Shown here: positions 45,590 to 55,623 of the stretch, piece after piece
Layout: the number at the start of each line of letters is the position of its first letter
How positions within the stretch are numbered: the first letter of the stretch is position 1
Source of the DNA: Methylobacterium platani
Lineage (GTDB): Bacteria > Pseudomonadota > Alphaproteobacteria > Rhizobiales > Beijerinckiaceae
Assembly (NCBI RefSeq): GCF_001653715.1
Contig: NZ_LWHQ01000006.1
Coordinates: forward strand, 130,475 to 194,474
Length of the DNA: 64,000 nucleotides
Reading direction: 5' to 3'
Translations under genes and position numbers: made by a program
The notes under the pieces: generated by a model
Seen by the model: only the letters and a program-made list of their open reading frames with translations
What the model was told of the DNA's origin: nothing
Databases searched by the model: none

Positions 45590-46369
45590 TGCCGGCGCGC
45601 CTCGCCGTCGCCACCTCGGTGCCGATGCGTCCGGCGCATCGGCACCCGTTCCGGCCGAGCCGGCGCATCGCCCACGAAAGCCGCAAGGCTGCCCGGGGAG
45701 GAGACGTCGCGCGAGCTTTTCCCCTCGCTCCTCTGCGGGGGAAGGTGCCCGGCGGAGCCGGGGCAGCGGGACGAAGTCCCGCCGAGAGGGGCAGCGCGAC
45801 AATGACGGATGCGGCGCCCCTCAGAACGGTTCGGTCATGTCTGGACGCGGCGTCCCCTCTCCCGGCCCGTCCGGGGGCCACCCGCAGAGGGAGGAGGGAA
45901 AAGCCCCGCGCCATCCTTTCCCCGGGCGGCCCTGCGGAAGCCGCGACCGGCTTGCCGCCAGAACATCCGACGTGCCCGCCGGGCGGCCGGCTCGGCGCCG
46001 GAGCAGGGCCTCGGACGGCGCGCCGCAGCCGCCGGACGGCGAGACTGCGATCAATCCGACAGTCTCGCGAATCACTGCGGCAATGCCGTCGCTCGCTATA
46101 CCCGCATCTACTGCAAAATACTGGCCGTCGGCAAGCATTTCGACGCATGGGACCGGCGCCGCAACCATCTCGCATCATGGAAGATTTGCGCTCAGATCAA
46201 GCGCATCCGTGAAATTAAACCTGAGATCAATCGATCGACGTTGCATCAAGAGTTTCTCAAAGTCATAAGACAGCGCGGTCTCAATCGAACGGCACATTCG
46301 CCCTCAAGCGATCCATCCATCCGAAGAGTCCGCACCGATCGCGACGCCAACCATCAGCAAGGAATCAAT
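45590..46369. other. 780-base gap: palindromic repeat plus lower-GC leader
   Basis: The first part (45713-45917) is a degenerate palindromic element with CCCCTC.CTCCTCTGCGGG and CCCGCAGAGGGAGGAGGG arms. The second part (about 46030-46369) is clearly less GC-rich than the rest of the window and leads up to the first unknown paralogue. A frame stays open through it, but its product looks non-coding. It probably holds the promoter of the pair. Confidence 0.55.
45713..45917. repeat. Degenerate palindromic intergenic element
   Basis: The arms TTTTCCCCTCGCTCCTCTG and CAGAGGGAGGAGGGAAAA are inverted copies with mismatches, enclosing further GC-rich hairpins. It belongs to the same class as the elements at 3885, 22283, 31706 and 56938. 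Confidence 0.7.
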
Positions 46370-47035
46370 ATGTCGACCCTCCTGACCATCAACGTCACCA
46401 ATAACGAAGCCAACAACCAGAATTTCTTCTTCTTTCAGCAGCCGGCCATCTATGTCGGCGGCGCCACGGTCTACAGCAACAGCCTGTACACGGCACCGCT
46501 CGGCAATCACGCCGCCACGGGCGGATCCCTGACGTTCCTGGTCAACCTCCAGTATTACGCCGGCGTGCAGCAGGCGACGCAGGCGCCGGTGCCGGGCCAG
46601 ACCTCCGGCTACGGCTCGGCCATGCAGCCGATCGACCTGGCGCCGAGCGCCGGCTCGACGCTGCAGAACAACGACTTGACGACGGCGACGCTCGTCCCGC
46701 TCGGCCTGTCCAAGCCGGTTCCCGGCTCGGGCGTCGAGCCGGGCGCCTTCCGCATCACCATGCCCGTGTTCGCGCCGCCCGCGATCTACAACGTCGGCTC
46801 GGCCGTCCTGGCCAACGGGACTCCCGTCCTGTCGAACTTCGTCCAGGCCCAGCCGAACACCAACACGGATTGCCAGCCGATCCTCAAGTTCTACGTCGCG
46901 ACCGGAAGCTACACCCCCGGCACCGTCATGGACTTCACCCAGTCGAGCGTGAGCGCCGCGCTGTGCGACTTCACCGGCGGCCGCACCACCATCAACGTGA
47001 CGCTCAACAACGACGGCTCCTGGACGGTGGCGTAA
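46370..47035 (+). CDS. Unknown protein, paralogue A of a tandem pair
   Basis: 221 residues, family not recognised. The protein is rich in Asn, Thr, Ser, Gly and aromatic residues and looks all-beta: TINVTNN near the N-terminus, NFFFFQQPAIY, SLTFLVNLQYYAGVQQ and a final TTINVTLNNDGSWTVA. There is no signal peptide or membrane helix. It has two Cys residues (TDCQP; ALCDF). It aligns over its length with the next gene, sharing the LSK.V...GAF motif and the CDFT.G end. The start follows an AAGGA site. The DNA just upstream is lower in GC. It could be a surface, inclusion-forming or inducible protein; none of this is shown. Confidence 0.8.
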   Translation: MSTLLTINVTNNEANNQNFFFFQQPAIYVGGATVYSNSLYTAPLGNHAATGGSLTFLVNLQYYAGVQQATQAPVPGQTSGYGSAMQPIDLAPSAGSTLQNNDLTTATLVPLGLSKPVPGSGVEPGAFRITMPVFAPPAIYNVGSAVLANGTPVLSNFVQAQPNTNTDCQPILKFYVATGSYTPGTVMDFTQSSVSAALCDFTGGRTTINVTLNNDGSWTVA

Positions 47036-47180
47036 GCCCGGCGCGCGTCGAGCGGACCGAGGTACGGGGCGATCGTCCCGTACCTCCCTACCCGCGGCGC
47101 GGCCGAGATCGCGGCCGAGATCGCGGCCAAGCGCGAGGGGCGCCCAAGACAGGGATCAGGACAAGGATCACGACGCCGTC

Positions 47181-47900
47181 ATGACCGCTTCCTATACCGT
47201 GATCGTCCGCAATGCGTCGCAATTCCCCTCGTATTTCTACATCTTCCAGAAGATCGCCACCTTCAGCCCGGTCAGCGCGGACGGCGTCGTTTGCTGCAGC
47301 CTCGGCTGCGCACAAATCGGAAATTACGACGCCGGGGGGTCGCAGATCACGTTCACGCTCGATGCCCAGGTCTATGCCGGAGCGGTCGATACGGGGCAGA
47401 CTGCCGCGTCGACCGGTGCCTGGGCGTTGCTGCGCTCACCGATGCTCAACATGTCCACGACGAGTTCGTCCGTCCAGCGGATCACCCCGACGGCGCAGCC
47501 CAACGACACGACCTCGCCCAACCGCACCACGATGTCCCTCGGCCCGCTGAGCTTGTCGAAAGCGGTGAACGCCTCCGGGATGAGCGTCGGCGCCTTCGGC
47601 ATCCAGGTCCCGCCCTACACGAGGCCGCCGACCCCGACCCTGCGGTGCGGCAATGCGGCCACCCTCGACAGCGGCATCGTCGTCCTGTCGAGTTCCGTCT
47701 CGCCGCTGCCGAACCAGCTGCTGTCCTGCACACCGGAGAGCATTTACTTCGTGAAGGTGGGCCCATGTGCAGAAGGAACGCCCATCAAGTACGACACGGA
47801 TCCGTCGACGTCTATCGCGTGCGATTTCACGACAGGATATCGAACGATCGTCGTGCAATACAACGCCGACGGAACGTTCTCGATCATCGCGTCGTCGTGA
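47181..47900 (+). CDS. Unknown protein, paralogue B of a tandem pair
   Basis: 239 residues, family not recognised, homologous to the preceding gene. YTVIVRNASQFPSYFYIFQ matches its N-terminus, SQITFTLDAQVYAGAVD matches SLTFLVNLQYYAGVQQ, LSLSKAVNASGMSVGAFGI matches LGLSKPV...GAFRI, and CDFTTGYRTIVVQYNADGTF matches CDFTGGRTTINVTLNNDGSW. It has extra Cys residues (VCCSLGC, RCGN), unlike paralogue A. No signal peptide is visible. It starts 145 bases after A, so the two may be co-transcribed but have diverged a lot. Confidence 0.78.
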   Translation: MTASYTVIVRNASQFPSYFYIFQKIATFSPVSADGVVCCSLGCAQIGNYDAGGSQITFTLDAQVYAGAVDTGQTAASTGAWALLRSPMLNMSTTSSSVQRITPTAQPNDTTSPNRTTMSLGPLSLSKAVNASGMSVGAFGIQVPPYTRPPTPTLRCGNAATLDSGIVVLSSSVSPLPNQLLSCTPESIYFVKVGPCAEGTPIKYDTDPSTSIACDFTTGYRTIVVQYNADGTFSIIASS

Positions 47901-48052
47901 TCGTCGCAGCCGCGGGCAAAGCCTCGCCCGGGGGAGACCGCCGAGCCGGCACCGCCGGTCCGCCCCGGCGCGCATGGATGATCGCGCATCCCGCGCCGAG
48001 GCCGCGCCGCCCCGGCGCGGCAGCGGACGCGACCTTGCCGGTGGCGCGGTCC

Positions 48053-49729
48053 TCAGGCCGCCCGGACCTGCGCCAGGAAGCGGTCGACCTCGGCCGAGAG
48101 GAGCTCGGACTGGCGCGACAGCTCGGAGGCCGAGGCCAGCACCTGGCTCGCCGCAGCGCCGGTCTCCTCGGCCGCCCCCGCCACCCCGGCGATGTTGCCC
48201 GTCACCTCGCCGGTCCCGGCGGCGGCCTGGGAGACGTTGCGGACGATCTCCTGCGTCGCCGCACCCTGCTCCTCGACCGCGGCCGCGATCGAGGTCGCCA
48301 CGCCCGAGATCTCCTCGATCCGCGCCGTGATCCCGCCGATCGCGCCGGCCGCCTGGCCGGTGGTGGCCTGGATCGCCGCGATCTGGCCGGTGATCTCCTC
48401 GGTCGCGCGGGCCGTCTGGCCGGCGAGCTCCTTGACCTCGGCCGCCACCACCGCGAAGCCGCGGCCGGCCGCCCCGGCGCGGGCCGCCTCGATGGTGGCG
48501 TTGAGCGCCAGGAGATTCGTCTGCGCCGCGATCGACGAGATCAGCCCGACCACGTCGCCGATCCGGGCGGTCGCCTCGGTCAGCGCCCGGACCTGACCGG
48601 CGGTCTGCCCGGCCTCGGCCACGGCGGCGCGGGCCAGCTGCGCCGAGCCGTCGACCTGGCGCCCGATCTCCTGCACCGAGGCGCCGAGCTCCTCCGCCGC
48701 CACCGCGACGGTCTCGACGTTGGCGGAGGCCTGCTCGGCCGCCGCCGCTGCGGCGGTGGACTGGGCCGCCGTCTGGGTCGCCGTGGCGGTCATCGTCTGG
48801 GCGGTGCCGCGCAGCTCGCCCGAGGCGGCGGCGACGCCGGCGACGACGCCGGTGATCGAGGATTCGAAGCCCTGGATCAGCTCGTTGAGGGCCGCCGCGC
48901 GGCGCATGCGGCGCAATTCCTCGGCCTCGCTCTCGCCGCGCAGCCGCTCGCGCTCGATGGCGTTGTCGCGGAAAACCATCACGGCGCGGGCCATCGCCCC
49001 GACCTCGTCGCGCCGCCCGGCCTCCGGCACCGCGAGATCGGTGCGCCCCTGCGACAAGCCGGTCATCGCGGCGCCCAGGCGCTCCATCGGCCGCACCACC
49101 GAGCGGACGATCAGCAGCGAGACGCCGCCGAGGACCAGCAGGATGGCGAGGCCGGCGACGGCCAGGCGCCCGATCTGCTCGACGATCATCGCCCGCAGGT
49201 CGCTGACGTACTCGCTGGTCCCGATGTAGAACTGCCAGGGCGCGTAGTAGCGGAACAGCCCGATCTTCGGTGTCGCCTCGGTCTGGCCCTCGGGCACCCA
49301 GACGTAACGGTAGGTCGCCACGCCGTCCCGCGCCGCGCGGGGCATGACCTCGGCGACGAAGCGGAAGCCGGACGGGTCGGCGATGCCCATCAGGTTGCGG
49401 CCGACCACCTTCGCGGAAGGATGCGCGATCACCGTGCCGGCGCTGTCGTTGACGTAAAGGTAGTTGTCGCGCCCGTGCCGCATCGCGGCGATGTCGGCCA
49501 GGGCCGCCTCGCGGGCGGAGGCCTCGGTCATCTCGCCCTTCGCCGCCTTCTGCCGGTAGCGCTCGACGATGTTGGCTGCCGCCTCCGTGATGACCGAGAG
49601 CCGGTCGGTGCGCTGCGCCATCATCGCGTCGTACTGATAGGTGAGCGCGATCCCGCCGAGCGCGATCAGGCTGAAGCCCGCGAGCGCGATCAGCAGGGCG
49701 AACTTGCGAGGAAGGGTAAGCACGAACAT
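48053..49729 (-). CDS. Membrane methyl-accepting chemotaxis protein with single-Cache sensor
   Basis: 558-residue chemoreceptor. A membrane helix at about 10-32 and a second near 190-212 flank a periplasmic sCache_2-type domain ([40 protein letters not shown]). HAMP follows ([19 protein letters not shown]), then the MCP signalling domain with the [20 protein letters not shown] tip near residue 410. sCache_2 domains often bind small carboxylates such as acetate or pyruvate. It is convergent with the unknown paralogue pair. Confidence 0.93.
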   Translation of the reverse strand: MFVLTLPRKFALLIALAGFSLIALGGIALTYQYDAMMAQRTDRLSVITEAAANIVERYRQKAAKGEMTEASAREAALADIAAMRHGRDNYLYVNDSAGTVIAHPSAKVVGRNLMGIADPSGFRFVAEVMPRAARDGVATYRYVWVPEGQTEATPKIGLFRYYAPWQFYIGTSEYVSDLRAMIVEQIGRLAVAGLAILLVLGGVSLLIVRSVVRPMERLGAAMTGLSQGRTDLAVPEAGRRDEVGAMARAVMVFRDNAIERERLRGESEAEELRRMRRAAALNELIQGFESSITGVVAGVAAASGELRGTAQTMTATATQTAAQSTAAAAAAEQASANVETVAVAAEELGASVQEIGRQVDGSAQLARAAVAEAGQTAGQVRALTEATARIGDVVGLISSIAAQTNLLALNATIEAARAGAAGRGFAVVAAEVKELAGQTARATEEITGQIAAIQATTGQAAGAIGGITARIEEISGVATSIAAAVEEQGAATQEIVRNVSQAAAGTGEVTGNIAGVAGAAEETGAAASQVLASASELSRQSELLSAEVDRFLAQVRAA

Positions 49730-49983
49730 TGAACGGCCGCTCCGGATCCGGGTCTCGCCGGATGACGCGCCGGTAATAGATGGGCGGGAGTGAACGGTCG
49801 GTTTATCTTGCGAGCCGCCGACGCGACATGTGCTCGACCTGGGAAAGCTTGCCCATGCGGCATCCGGCGCGGATCTCGGGCGTATCGCAGCGCAGCATCG
49901 CCGTTCGCGGTCCCGGGGCGGGACTGCCGGCCCGCCGGAGGGCGACGCCGCGGCTTCCCTCCCGGGCGCCGTCCGCCCCGCGC

Positions 49984-50658
49984 CTACGCGACGCCGGCCC
50001 GCAGGGCCCCGCGCCGGCGCGCCGGCACCGCGGCGGGGTCCACCACCGCCTCGCCGCGGGCCGGCGCCTCGCCGCGGGCGAGCGCCAGCACCATGCCGGT
50101 GAAGATCGCCTGCAACCCCTCCGTCGAGAGCCGCCCCTCCGGCTTGTACCAGGTGCAGATGCCCGACAGCATCGCCAGGATGGCGAGCGTCGCCATCCGG
50201 GTATCGGCCAGCCGGAACTCCCCGGTGGCGCAGCCGTGATCGAGGATGTCGCCGAGCTTGCGCTCGTAGTCGCGCCGCATCGCCACCACGGCGGCGAGGT
50301 TGTCCGGCTCGAGGCTGCGCAGCTCGGAGTAGCAGATGAACACCTCCTGCGCCCGCGCCACGTGATAGGCGACGTGGAAGGCGGTGAAGCAGGTCAGCCG
50401 CGCCTCGGCGCTGCCCTCGGGCAGGAGCGCCGCATCGAGGGCGGCGTGCAGGTCGAGCATGTGCCCGCGGATGAGGTCGAACAGGAATTCCTGCTTGTTG
50501 CGGAAGTAGTTGTAGAGCGAGCCCTGCTGGATGCCGACCTCGGCCGCGAGCTGGCGCAGGCTCATCGCGGCATAGCCGTGGGTGGCGATGAGCTTGAGCC
50601 CCGCCCGCCGGATGGCCTCCTCGGTCCGCGGTCCCGACGAGCCTGCGATACGCGCCAT
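49984..50658 (-). CDS. TetR-family transcriptional regulator
   Basis: 224-residue regulator with an N-terminal TetR HTH ([20 protein letters not shown]) and a helical ligand domain. [20 protein letters not shown] is the natural start; the longer frame crosses the intergenic promoter. It is divergent from the ABC importer/acyl-CoA ligase operon (192 bases between starts), the classic layout for autoregulation and control of the neighbour. The ligand may be the acyl-CoA made by that ligase; this is inferred. Confidence 0.9.
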   Translation of the reverse strand: MARIAGSSGPRTEEAIRRAGLKLIATHGYAAMSLRQLAAEVGIQQGSLYNYFRNKQEFLFDLIRGHMLDLHAALDAALLPEGSAEARLTCFTAFHVAYHVARAQEVFICYSELRSLEPDNLAAVVAMRRDYERKLGDILDHGCATGEFRLADTRMATLAILAMLSGICTWYKPEGRLSTEGLQAIFTGMVLALARGEAPARGEAVVDPAAVPARRRGALRAGVA

Positions 50659-50723
50659 GCTGCCCCTAACCCCGCCCTCACGGGGCGTGCCGCCCCTCGA
50701 CTTTCGTCGCGCCAGTGTAGCAC

Positions 50724-50753
50724 TTGACGCTCGGAAAAAAACAGTCGAACGTA
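50724..50753 (+). promoter_or_regulatory. Candidate promoter of the importer/ligase operon
   Basis: TTGACG (50724-50729) is followed at 18 bases by AACGTA. The region between the TetR gene and the ATPase gene is locally AT-rich. The -10 is poor, so this may need activation; a clear TetR palindrome was not found. Confidence 0.35.
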
Positions 50754-50849
50754 TTTTCACGGCGAATGACCCGGACGCATACCGGGCATCCGCCACAGGC
50801 AGAGCGGCGCCGGACACGAGCGCGGCCGCCATCCCAGGGAGGATCAGGC

Positions 50850-51659
50850 GTGGCGGAAACCCTCGCGGTTCGCCAGATCTCGTTGCGCTTCGGCGGCGTG
50901 AAGGCGCTGACGGATGTCAGCTTCGCGGTCGAGAAGGGCGAGCTGTTCTCGATCATCGGCCCCAACGGCGCCGGCAAGACCTCGATGATCAACTGCATCT
51001 CGGGCCGCTACCGGCCGTCCGAGGGCCAGATCCTGCTCGACGGCCGCGACATCACGAAGGCGACGCCGAACCAGCGCCCGGCGCTCGGCATCGGCCGGAC
51101 CTTCCAGAACCTCGCGCTGTTCCACCACATGAGCGTGCTCGACAACATCCTGGTCGGGCGCCACCACCTGATGCGCAACAACTTCGTCACCGGCTCGCTC
51201 TACTGGCTGCCCGGCGTGCGGAGCGAGGAGCTGGCGCATCGCCGCCGGGTCGAGGAGATCGTCGATTTCCTCGACCTCCAGGCCTACCGCAAGGCGCCCG
51301 CCGGAACCCTGTCCTACGGCCTGCGCAAGCGGGTGGAACTGGCCCGCGCCATGGCGCTCGAACCGAAGCTGATCCTCCTCGACGAGCCGATGGCCGGCAT
51401 GAACCTCGAGGAGAAGGAGGACATGGCCCGCTACATCGTCGACCTCAACGAGGAGTTCGGCATGACCGTCGTGATGATCGAGCACGACATGGGCGTGGTC
51501 ATGGACATCTCGCACCGGGTGATGGTGCTCGATTTCGGCCGCCGCATCGCGCTCGGCCGCCCCGAGGCGGTGCTCGCCGATCCGCACGTGCGGAAAGCCT
51601 ATCTCGGCGAGGAAGACGAGGAGCCCGCATCCCCCGAACCGGCGAGGGCGGCGTCGTGA
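50850..51659 (+). CDS. Branched-chain-amino-acid-type ABC transporter ATPase (LivG-like)
   Basis: 269-residue nucleotide-binding subunit. Walker A is GPNGAGKTSMIN, followed by IGRTFQNLALFHHMSVLDNI, the signature LSYGLRKRVELARAM and Walker B LILLDEPMAGM. It starts with GTG (VAETLAVRQISLRFGG) behind a strong AGGGAGG site. The signature is LSYG, as in LivG relatives of aromatic/acyl importers. Its stop overlaps the ligase start. Confidence 0.92.
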   Translation: MAETLAVRQISLRFGGVKALTDVSFAVEKGELFSIIGPNGAGKTSMINCISGRYRPSEGQILLDGRDITKATPNQRPALGIGRTFQNLALFHHMSVLDNILVGRHHLMRNNFVTGSLYWLPGVRSEELAHRRRVEEIVDFLDLQAYRKAPAGTLSYGLRKRVELARAMALEPKLILLDEPMAGMNLEEKEDMARYIVDLNEEFGMTVVMIEHDMGVVMDISHRVMVLDFGRRIALGRPEAVLADPHVRKAYLGEEDEEPASPEPARAAS

Positions 51660-53590
51660 CGACCGATTTCTCACGCATCGCCCGCGAGGCCGACACCTTC
51701 CCGAAGCTCCTGCGCCGCAACGCCGCCGAGCACGCGGACGAGGTCGCGTTGCGCGAGAAGATCTTCGGGCTGTGGCGCCCGACGACTTGGGGCGCGTACC
51801 ACGCCCGCACCCGCGCCTTCGCCCTCGGCCTGTCGGAATTGGGCATCGGCCGCGGCGACGTCGTCGGGCTGATCGGCGACAACCGTCCCGACTGGGTGGC
51901 GGGCGAGATCGCCGCCCACGCGCTCGGCGCCCTGTCGCTCGGCCTCTACCGCGACGCGCTCGAGGACGAGGTCCAGTATCTCCTCGACTTCGCTCAGGCG
52001 AAGGCGGTGATCGCCGAGGACGAGGAGCAGGTCGACAAGCTCCTGAACCTCGCCGACGGCCTGCCGTCCCTGCGCCACATCGTGTTCTGCGATCCCCGCG
52101 GGATGCGCAAATACGACGATCCGCGGCTGATCTCGGCGGACGCGCTGGCGGCCAGGGGCGAGGCCCGGCACGCCGCCGATCCCGGCCTCTACGACCGGAT
52201 GGTCGACGCGACCGAAGCCGAGGCGGTGGCGATCCTGTGCACCACCTCGGGCACCACGGCGCGGCCGAAGCTCGCCATGCTGAGCGGGGGCCGGGTCTTA
52301 CGCCACTGCGCCCGCTACCTCGCCGCCGACCCGAAGGGGCCGGAGGACGATTACGTCTCGGTGCTGCCGCTGCCCTGGATCATGGAGCAGGTCTACGCGC
52401 TCGGCCAGGCTCTGCTGTCCCGGATGAAGGTCAACTTCGTCGAGGATGCCGACACGCTGATGCACGACTTCCGGGAGATCGCCCCGACCTTCGTGCTGTT
52501 CGCCCCCCGGGTCTGGGAGGCGGTGGCCGCCGACGTGCGCGCCCGGATGATGGATGCGTCCCCGTTCAAGCGCGCCCTCTACGAGCGCGGGATGAAGATG
52601 GGGCTCGAAGCCCTCGACACCGGCACGCGCTCGAGCGCGGCCGACGCCCTGCTGTTCCGGGCCCTGCGCGACCGCCTCGGCTTCACCCGGCTCACCTCCG
52701 CGGCGACCGGGGGTGCGGCGCTCGGCCCCGACACGTTCCGGTTCTTCCGCGCCATGGGCGTGCCGTTGCGCCAGCTCTACGGCCAGACCGAGACGCTCGG
52801 CGCCTACACCCTGCACCGGGGCGAGACGGTCGATTTCGACACCGTCGGCGTGCCCTTCGACGACAGCATCGAGATCCGGGTCCTCGACCCCGACCGCAAC
52901 GGCATCGGCGAGGTGCTGGCGCGCCACGCCAACATGTTCCACGGCTACTACAAGGCCGGCCCCGACACCCCGAGCGACGTGCGCGACGGCTGGATGCACA
53001 CCGGCGACGCCGGCTACGTCGACAAGAAGGGCGAGCTGGTCGTCATCGACCGAATCAAGGACCTCGCGGTCAATGTCCACGGCGAGCGCTTCTCGCCGCA
53101 ATACATCGAGAACAAGCTGAAGTTCAGCCCCTACGTCGCCGAGGCCGTGATCCTGGGTGCCGGGCGCGAGTACCTGGCGGCTTTGGTCTGCATCCGCTAC
53201 GCGGTGGTGGCGAAATGGGCCGAGAAGAACCGCATCGCCTTCACGACGTATTCCGATCTCGCCTCGAAGCCGGCGGTGATCGAGCTGATCCGGAAAGAGG
53301 TCGAGCGGGTCAATGCCGGGCTGACCGACGTGCAGCGCGTGGCCAAATTCGTGCTCCTCTACAAGGAGCTCGACGCCGATGACGGCGAATTGACCCGCAC
53401 CCGCAAGGTTCGGCGGGGCGTGATCAACGAGAAATACGCCGATTTGATCGACACGATCTATGCCGGCGCGCCGAGCTACCGGGTCGATACGGTGATCCGG
53501 TTCCAGGACGGCACGACGCAACGCATCCGCACCACCCTGCCGGTGATCGACCTCACGGCGGCCCCCGCCACCCTCGCCGCCGCCGAATAG
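51656..53590 (+). CDS. AMP-dependent acyl-CoA ligase (long-chain-like) embedded in the importer operon
   Basis: 644-residue adenylating enzyme that would activate a carboxylic acid to its CoA ester. The P-loop is TTSGTTARPKLAMLS, the A5 motif YGQTETLGAYT, and the A7/A8 region GWMHTGDAGYVDKKGELV...DRIKDL. The GTG start overlaps the ATPase stop (GTGA). Relatives in liv-type operons are annotated as long-chain fatty-acid CoA ligases, but the transporter context suggests a shorter or aromatic acid. The open frame extends far upstream over the ATPase gene in another frame and is not used. Confidence 0.9.
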   Translation: MTTDFSRIAREADTFPKLLRRNAAEHADEVALREKIFGLWRPTTWGAYHARTRAFALGLSELGIGRGDVVGLIGDNRPDWVAGEIAAHALGALSLGLYRDALEDEVQYLLDFAQAKAVIAEDEEQVDKLLNLADGLPSLRHIVFCDPRGMRKYDDPRLISADALAARGEARHAADPGLYDRMVDATEAEAVAILCTTSGTTARPKLAMLSGGRVLRHCARYLAADPKGPEDDYVSVLPLPWIMEQVYALGQALLSRMKVNFVEDADTLMHDFREIAPTFVLFAPRVWEAVAADVRARMMDASPFKRALYERGMKMGLEALDTGTRSSAADALLFRALRDRLGFTRLTSAATGGAALGPDTFRFFRAMGVPLRQLYGQTETLGAYTLHRGETVDFDTVGVPFDDSIEIRVLDPDRNGIGEVLARHANMFHGYYKAGPDTPSDVRDGWMHTGDAGYVDKKGELVVIDRIKDLAVNVHGERFSPQYIENKLKFSPYVAEAVILGAGREYLAALVCIRYAVVAKWAEKNRIAFTTYSDLASKPAVIELIRKEVERVNAGLTDVQRVAKFVLLYKELDADDGELTRTRKVRRGVINEKYADLIDTIYAGAPSYRVDTVIRFQDGTTQRIRTTLPVIDLTAAPATLAAAE

Positions 53591-53603
53591 GGGCCTTGAG
53601 GCC

Positions 53604-54497
53604 ATGAACACCCATCTGCTGCTCCAGCTCGTCGTCAACGGGCTGATCGTCGGCGCCCTCTACGGGGTGGTCGCGATGAGCTTCGTGCTGATCTACAAGG
53701 CGAGCCAGGTCGTGAACTTCGCGCAGGGCGAATTTCTCTTGATCGGCGCCTGGGTGTGCTGGTGGCTGCTCACCACCTACCAGCTGCCGTTCCTCGTCGG
53801 CATGGGGATCACCTTCGCGTTCATGCTGGTCTTCGGCATCGCCCTCCAGGTGGTGGTGCTGCGGCCGCTGATCGGTGAGCCGATCATCTCGGTCATCATG
53901 GTGACGATCGGCCTGTCGATCTTCTTCCAGGCCCTGTGCAAGTGGCTGTTCGGGGTCTTCGCCCAGCCCTTCCCGCCGATCTTCCAGACCCAGTCGGTGC
54001 AGGTGCTCGGGCTCGAGATCCAGACCGTGTACCTGATGAGCCTCGGCATCTCGGTCGCCATGATGGCGGGCTTCGCCTGGTTCTTCCGCTACTCGAAGCA
54101 CGGCCTTGCCATGCGGGCCACCGCCTTCAACCAGCAGGTGGCGCAGTCGCTCGGCATCTCGGTCCGCAACGTCTTCGCGATGGCCTGGGCGATCTCGGCG
54201 GTGGTGTCGTCGGTCGCCGGCATCGTCGTCGGCATCGTCAACGGCGTCTCGTCGGCCCTGTCGCTCTACGGCATCAAGGTGTTTCCGGCCGTCATCCTCG
54301 GCGGGCTCGACTCGGTCGTCGGCGCGGTCATCGGCGGCCTCGTGATCGGGGTATTGGAGAACGTCGCGCAATACGTCGACGGCCAGTACCTGCACTGGGG
54401 CAACCTCTACGAGATCGTTCCCTTCTACGTCCTGGTGGTGATCCTGATGATCAAGCCTTACGGCCTGTTCGGCACCCGCGACATCGAGCGCGTCTGA
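53604..54497 (+). CDS. Branched-chain-type ABC transporter permease (LivH-like)
   Basis: 297-residue inner-membrane permease. LVVNGLIVGALYGVVAMSFV, KASQVVNFAQGEFLLIGAW and PAVILGGLDSVVGAVIGGLV are family segments. It starts 13 bases after the ligase, and its stop overlaps the next ATG (TGATG). It forms the channel with the LivM-like partner. Confidence 0.93.
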   Translation: MNTHLLLQLVVNGLIVGALYGVVAMSFVLIYKASQVVNFAQGEFLLIGAWVCWWLLTTYQLPFLVGMGITFAFMLVFGIALQVVVLRPLIGEPIISVIMVTIGLSIFFQALCKWLFGVFAQPFPPIFQTQSVQVLGLEIQTVYLMSLGISVAMMAGFAWFFRYSKHGLAMRATAFNQQVAQSLGISVRNVFAMAWAISAVVSSVAGIVVGIVNGVSSALSLYGIKVFPAVILGGLDSVVGAVIGGLVIGVLENVAQYVDGQYLHWGNLYEIVPFYVLVVILMIKPYGLFGTRDIERV

Positions 54498-55570
54498 TGG
54501 CGACCCAGAGCCTGATCCCCGCCGGCGACTATCGCACCACGTACGCCGCCGACACCACCATCTTCCCGACCGCCGGCAGCCGCTACGCGGTCTGGGCAGG
54601 ACTGGCGCTGCTCTGCCTCGCGCCCCTGGTGCTCGACCGCTACTGGCTGAGCCTCCTGATCCAGATCGGCTACTTCGCGGTGGCGGCGCTCGGCCTCAAC
54701 ATCCTGGTCGGCTTCACCGGGCAGATCTCGATCGGGCACGCCGCCTTCTTCGGCTTCGGCGCCTTTGCCTCTGCCTGGCTGTCGAACAACTATGGCATCC
54801 CGGTCTTCTTCGCGATCCCGCTCGCCGGCGTCATCACCACCGCGGTCGGGCTGATCTTCGGCCTGCCGGCGGCCCGGCTCAAGGGCCTCTACCTCGCCAT
54901 CGCGACGCTCGCCGCGCAGTACATCCTCCAGGACTTCTTCGCCCGGGCGAACTGGTTCACCGGCGGCGTCGCCGGCACGGCGGCCGACGCCTTCTCGATC
55001 TTCGGCTTCGCCTTCGACACCGACCACCGCTACTTCTACGTGGTGCTGGCCTACCTGGTGCTGACCTTCGTGCTCGCCACCAACCTGATGCGCTCCCGCG
55101 ACGGACGGGCGCTGGTGGCCGTGCGCGACCACTACCTGTCGGCGGAGATGATGGGGATCAACCTCACCCGCTACCGCACCCTGTCCTTCGGCCTCTCGGC
55201 CTTCTTCGCCGGCATCGGCGGGGCGCTCTACGGCCACTACCTGCAATTCGTCTCGGTCGAGGGTTTCGGGATCCTGCTCTCGATCCAGTTCCTCGGCATG
55301 ATCATCATCGGCGGCCTCGGCTCGATCATGGGCACGCTGATGGGCACCGCCTTCATGGTGCTGGTGCCCGAGGCCATGGGCTGGATCACCGACGCGGTCC
55401 GCGGCTCGTCCCTCGACCGGGCGCTGTCGCTCAAGGACAACCTGTCCTTCCTGCGCGAGATGGCGATCGGCCTCGTGATCGTGCTCTTCCTGATGTTCGA
55501 GCCCGACGGGCTCGCCCATCGCTGGCGCCAGATCAAGGCGTACTGGAAGCTGTATCCGTTCTCGCACTGA
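54497..55570 (+). CDS. Branched-chain-type ABC transporter permease (LivM-like)
   Basis: 357-residue permease. The core segments are AALGLNILVGFTGQISIGHA, AARLKGLYLAIATLAAQYIL and IIIGGLGSIMGTLMGTAFMV. The chosen start MATQSLIPAGDYRTTYAADT gives about 35 polar residues before the first helix, as usual for this subgroup. It is coupled to the LivH-like gene by a one-base overlap of stop and start. Confidence 0.93.
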   Translation: MATQSLIPAGDYRTTYAADTTIFPTAGSRYAVWAGLALLCLAPLVLDRYWLSLLIQIGYFAVAALGLNILVGFTGQISIGHAAFFGFGAFASAWLSNNYGIPVFFAIPLAGVITTAVGLIFGLPAARLKGLYLAIATLAAQYILQDFFARANWFTGGVAGTAADAFSIFGFAFDTDHRYFYVVLAYLVLTFVLATNLMRSRDGRALVAVRDHYLSAEMMGINLTRYRTLSFGLSAFFAGIGGALYGHYLQFVSVEGFGILLSIQFLGMIIIGGLGSIMGTLMGTAFMVLVPEAMGWITDAVRGSSLDRALSLKDNLSFLREMAIGLVIVLFLMFEPDGLAHRWRQIKAYWKLYPFSH

Positions 55571-55623
55571 ACCCCTCGACGAGGCTGGAGGAACCAGCCC
55601 ACCCACCGGAGGAAACGTCACCC

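Noticed and set aside
45809..46369. In-frame upstream extension of unknown paralogue A
   Set aside because: It runs through a palindromic repeat with unfamilial sequence; an AAGGA site and alignment with paralogue B support the ATG at 46370.
50582..53590. 1002-codon frame apparently fusing a leader to the acyl-CoA ligase
   Set aside because: The first 358 codons run over the TetR promoter and the ATPase gene in a wrong frame. The natural GTG at 51656 overlaps the ATPase stop.
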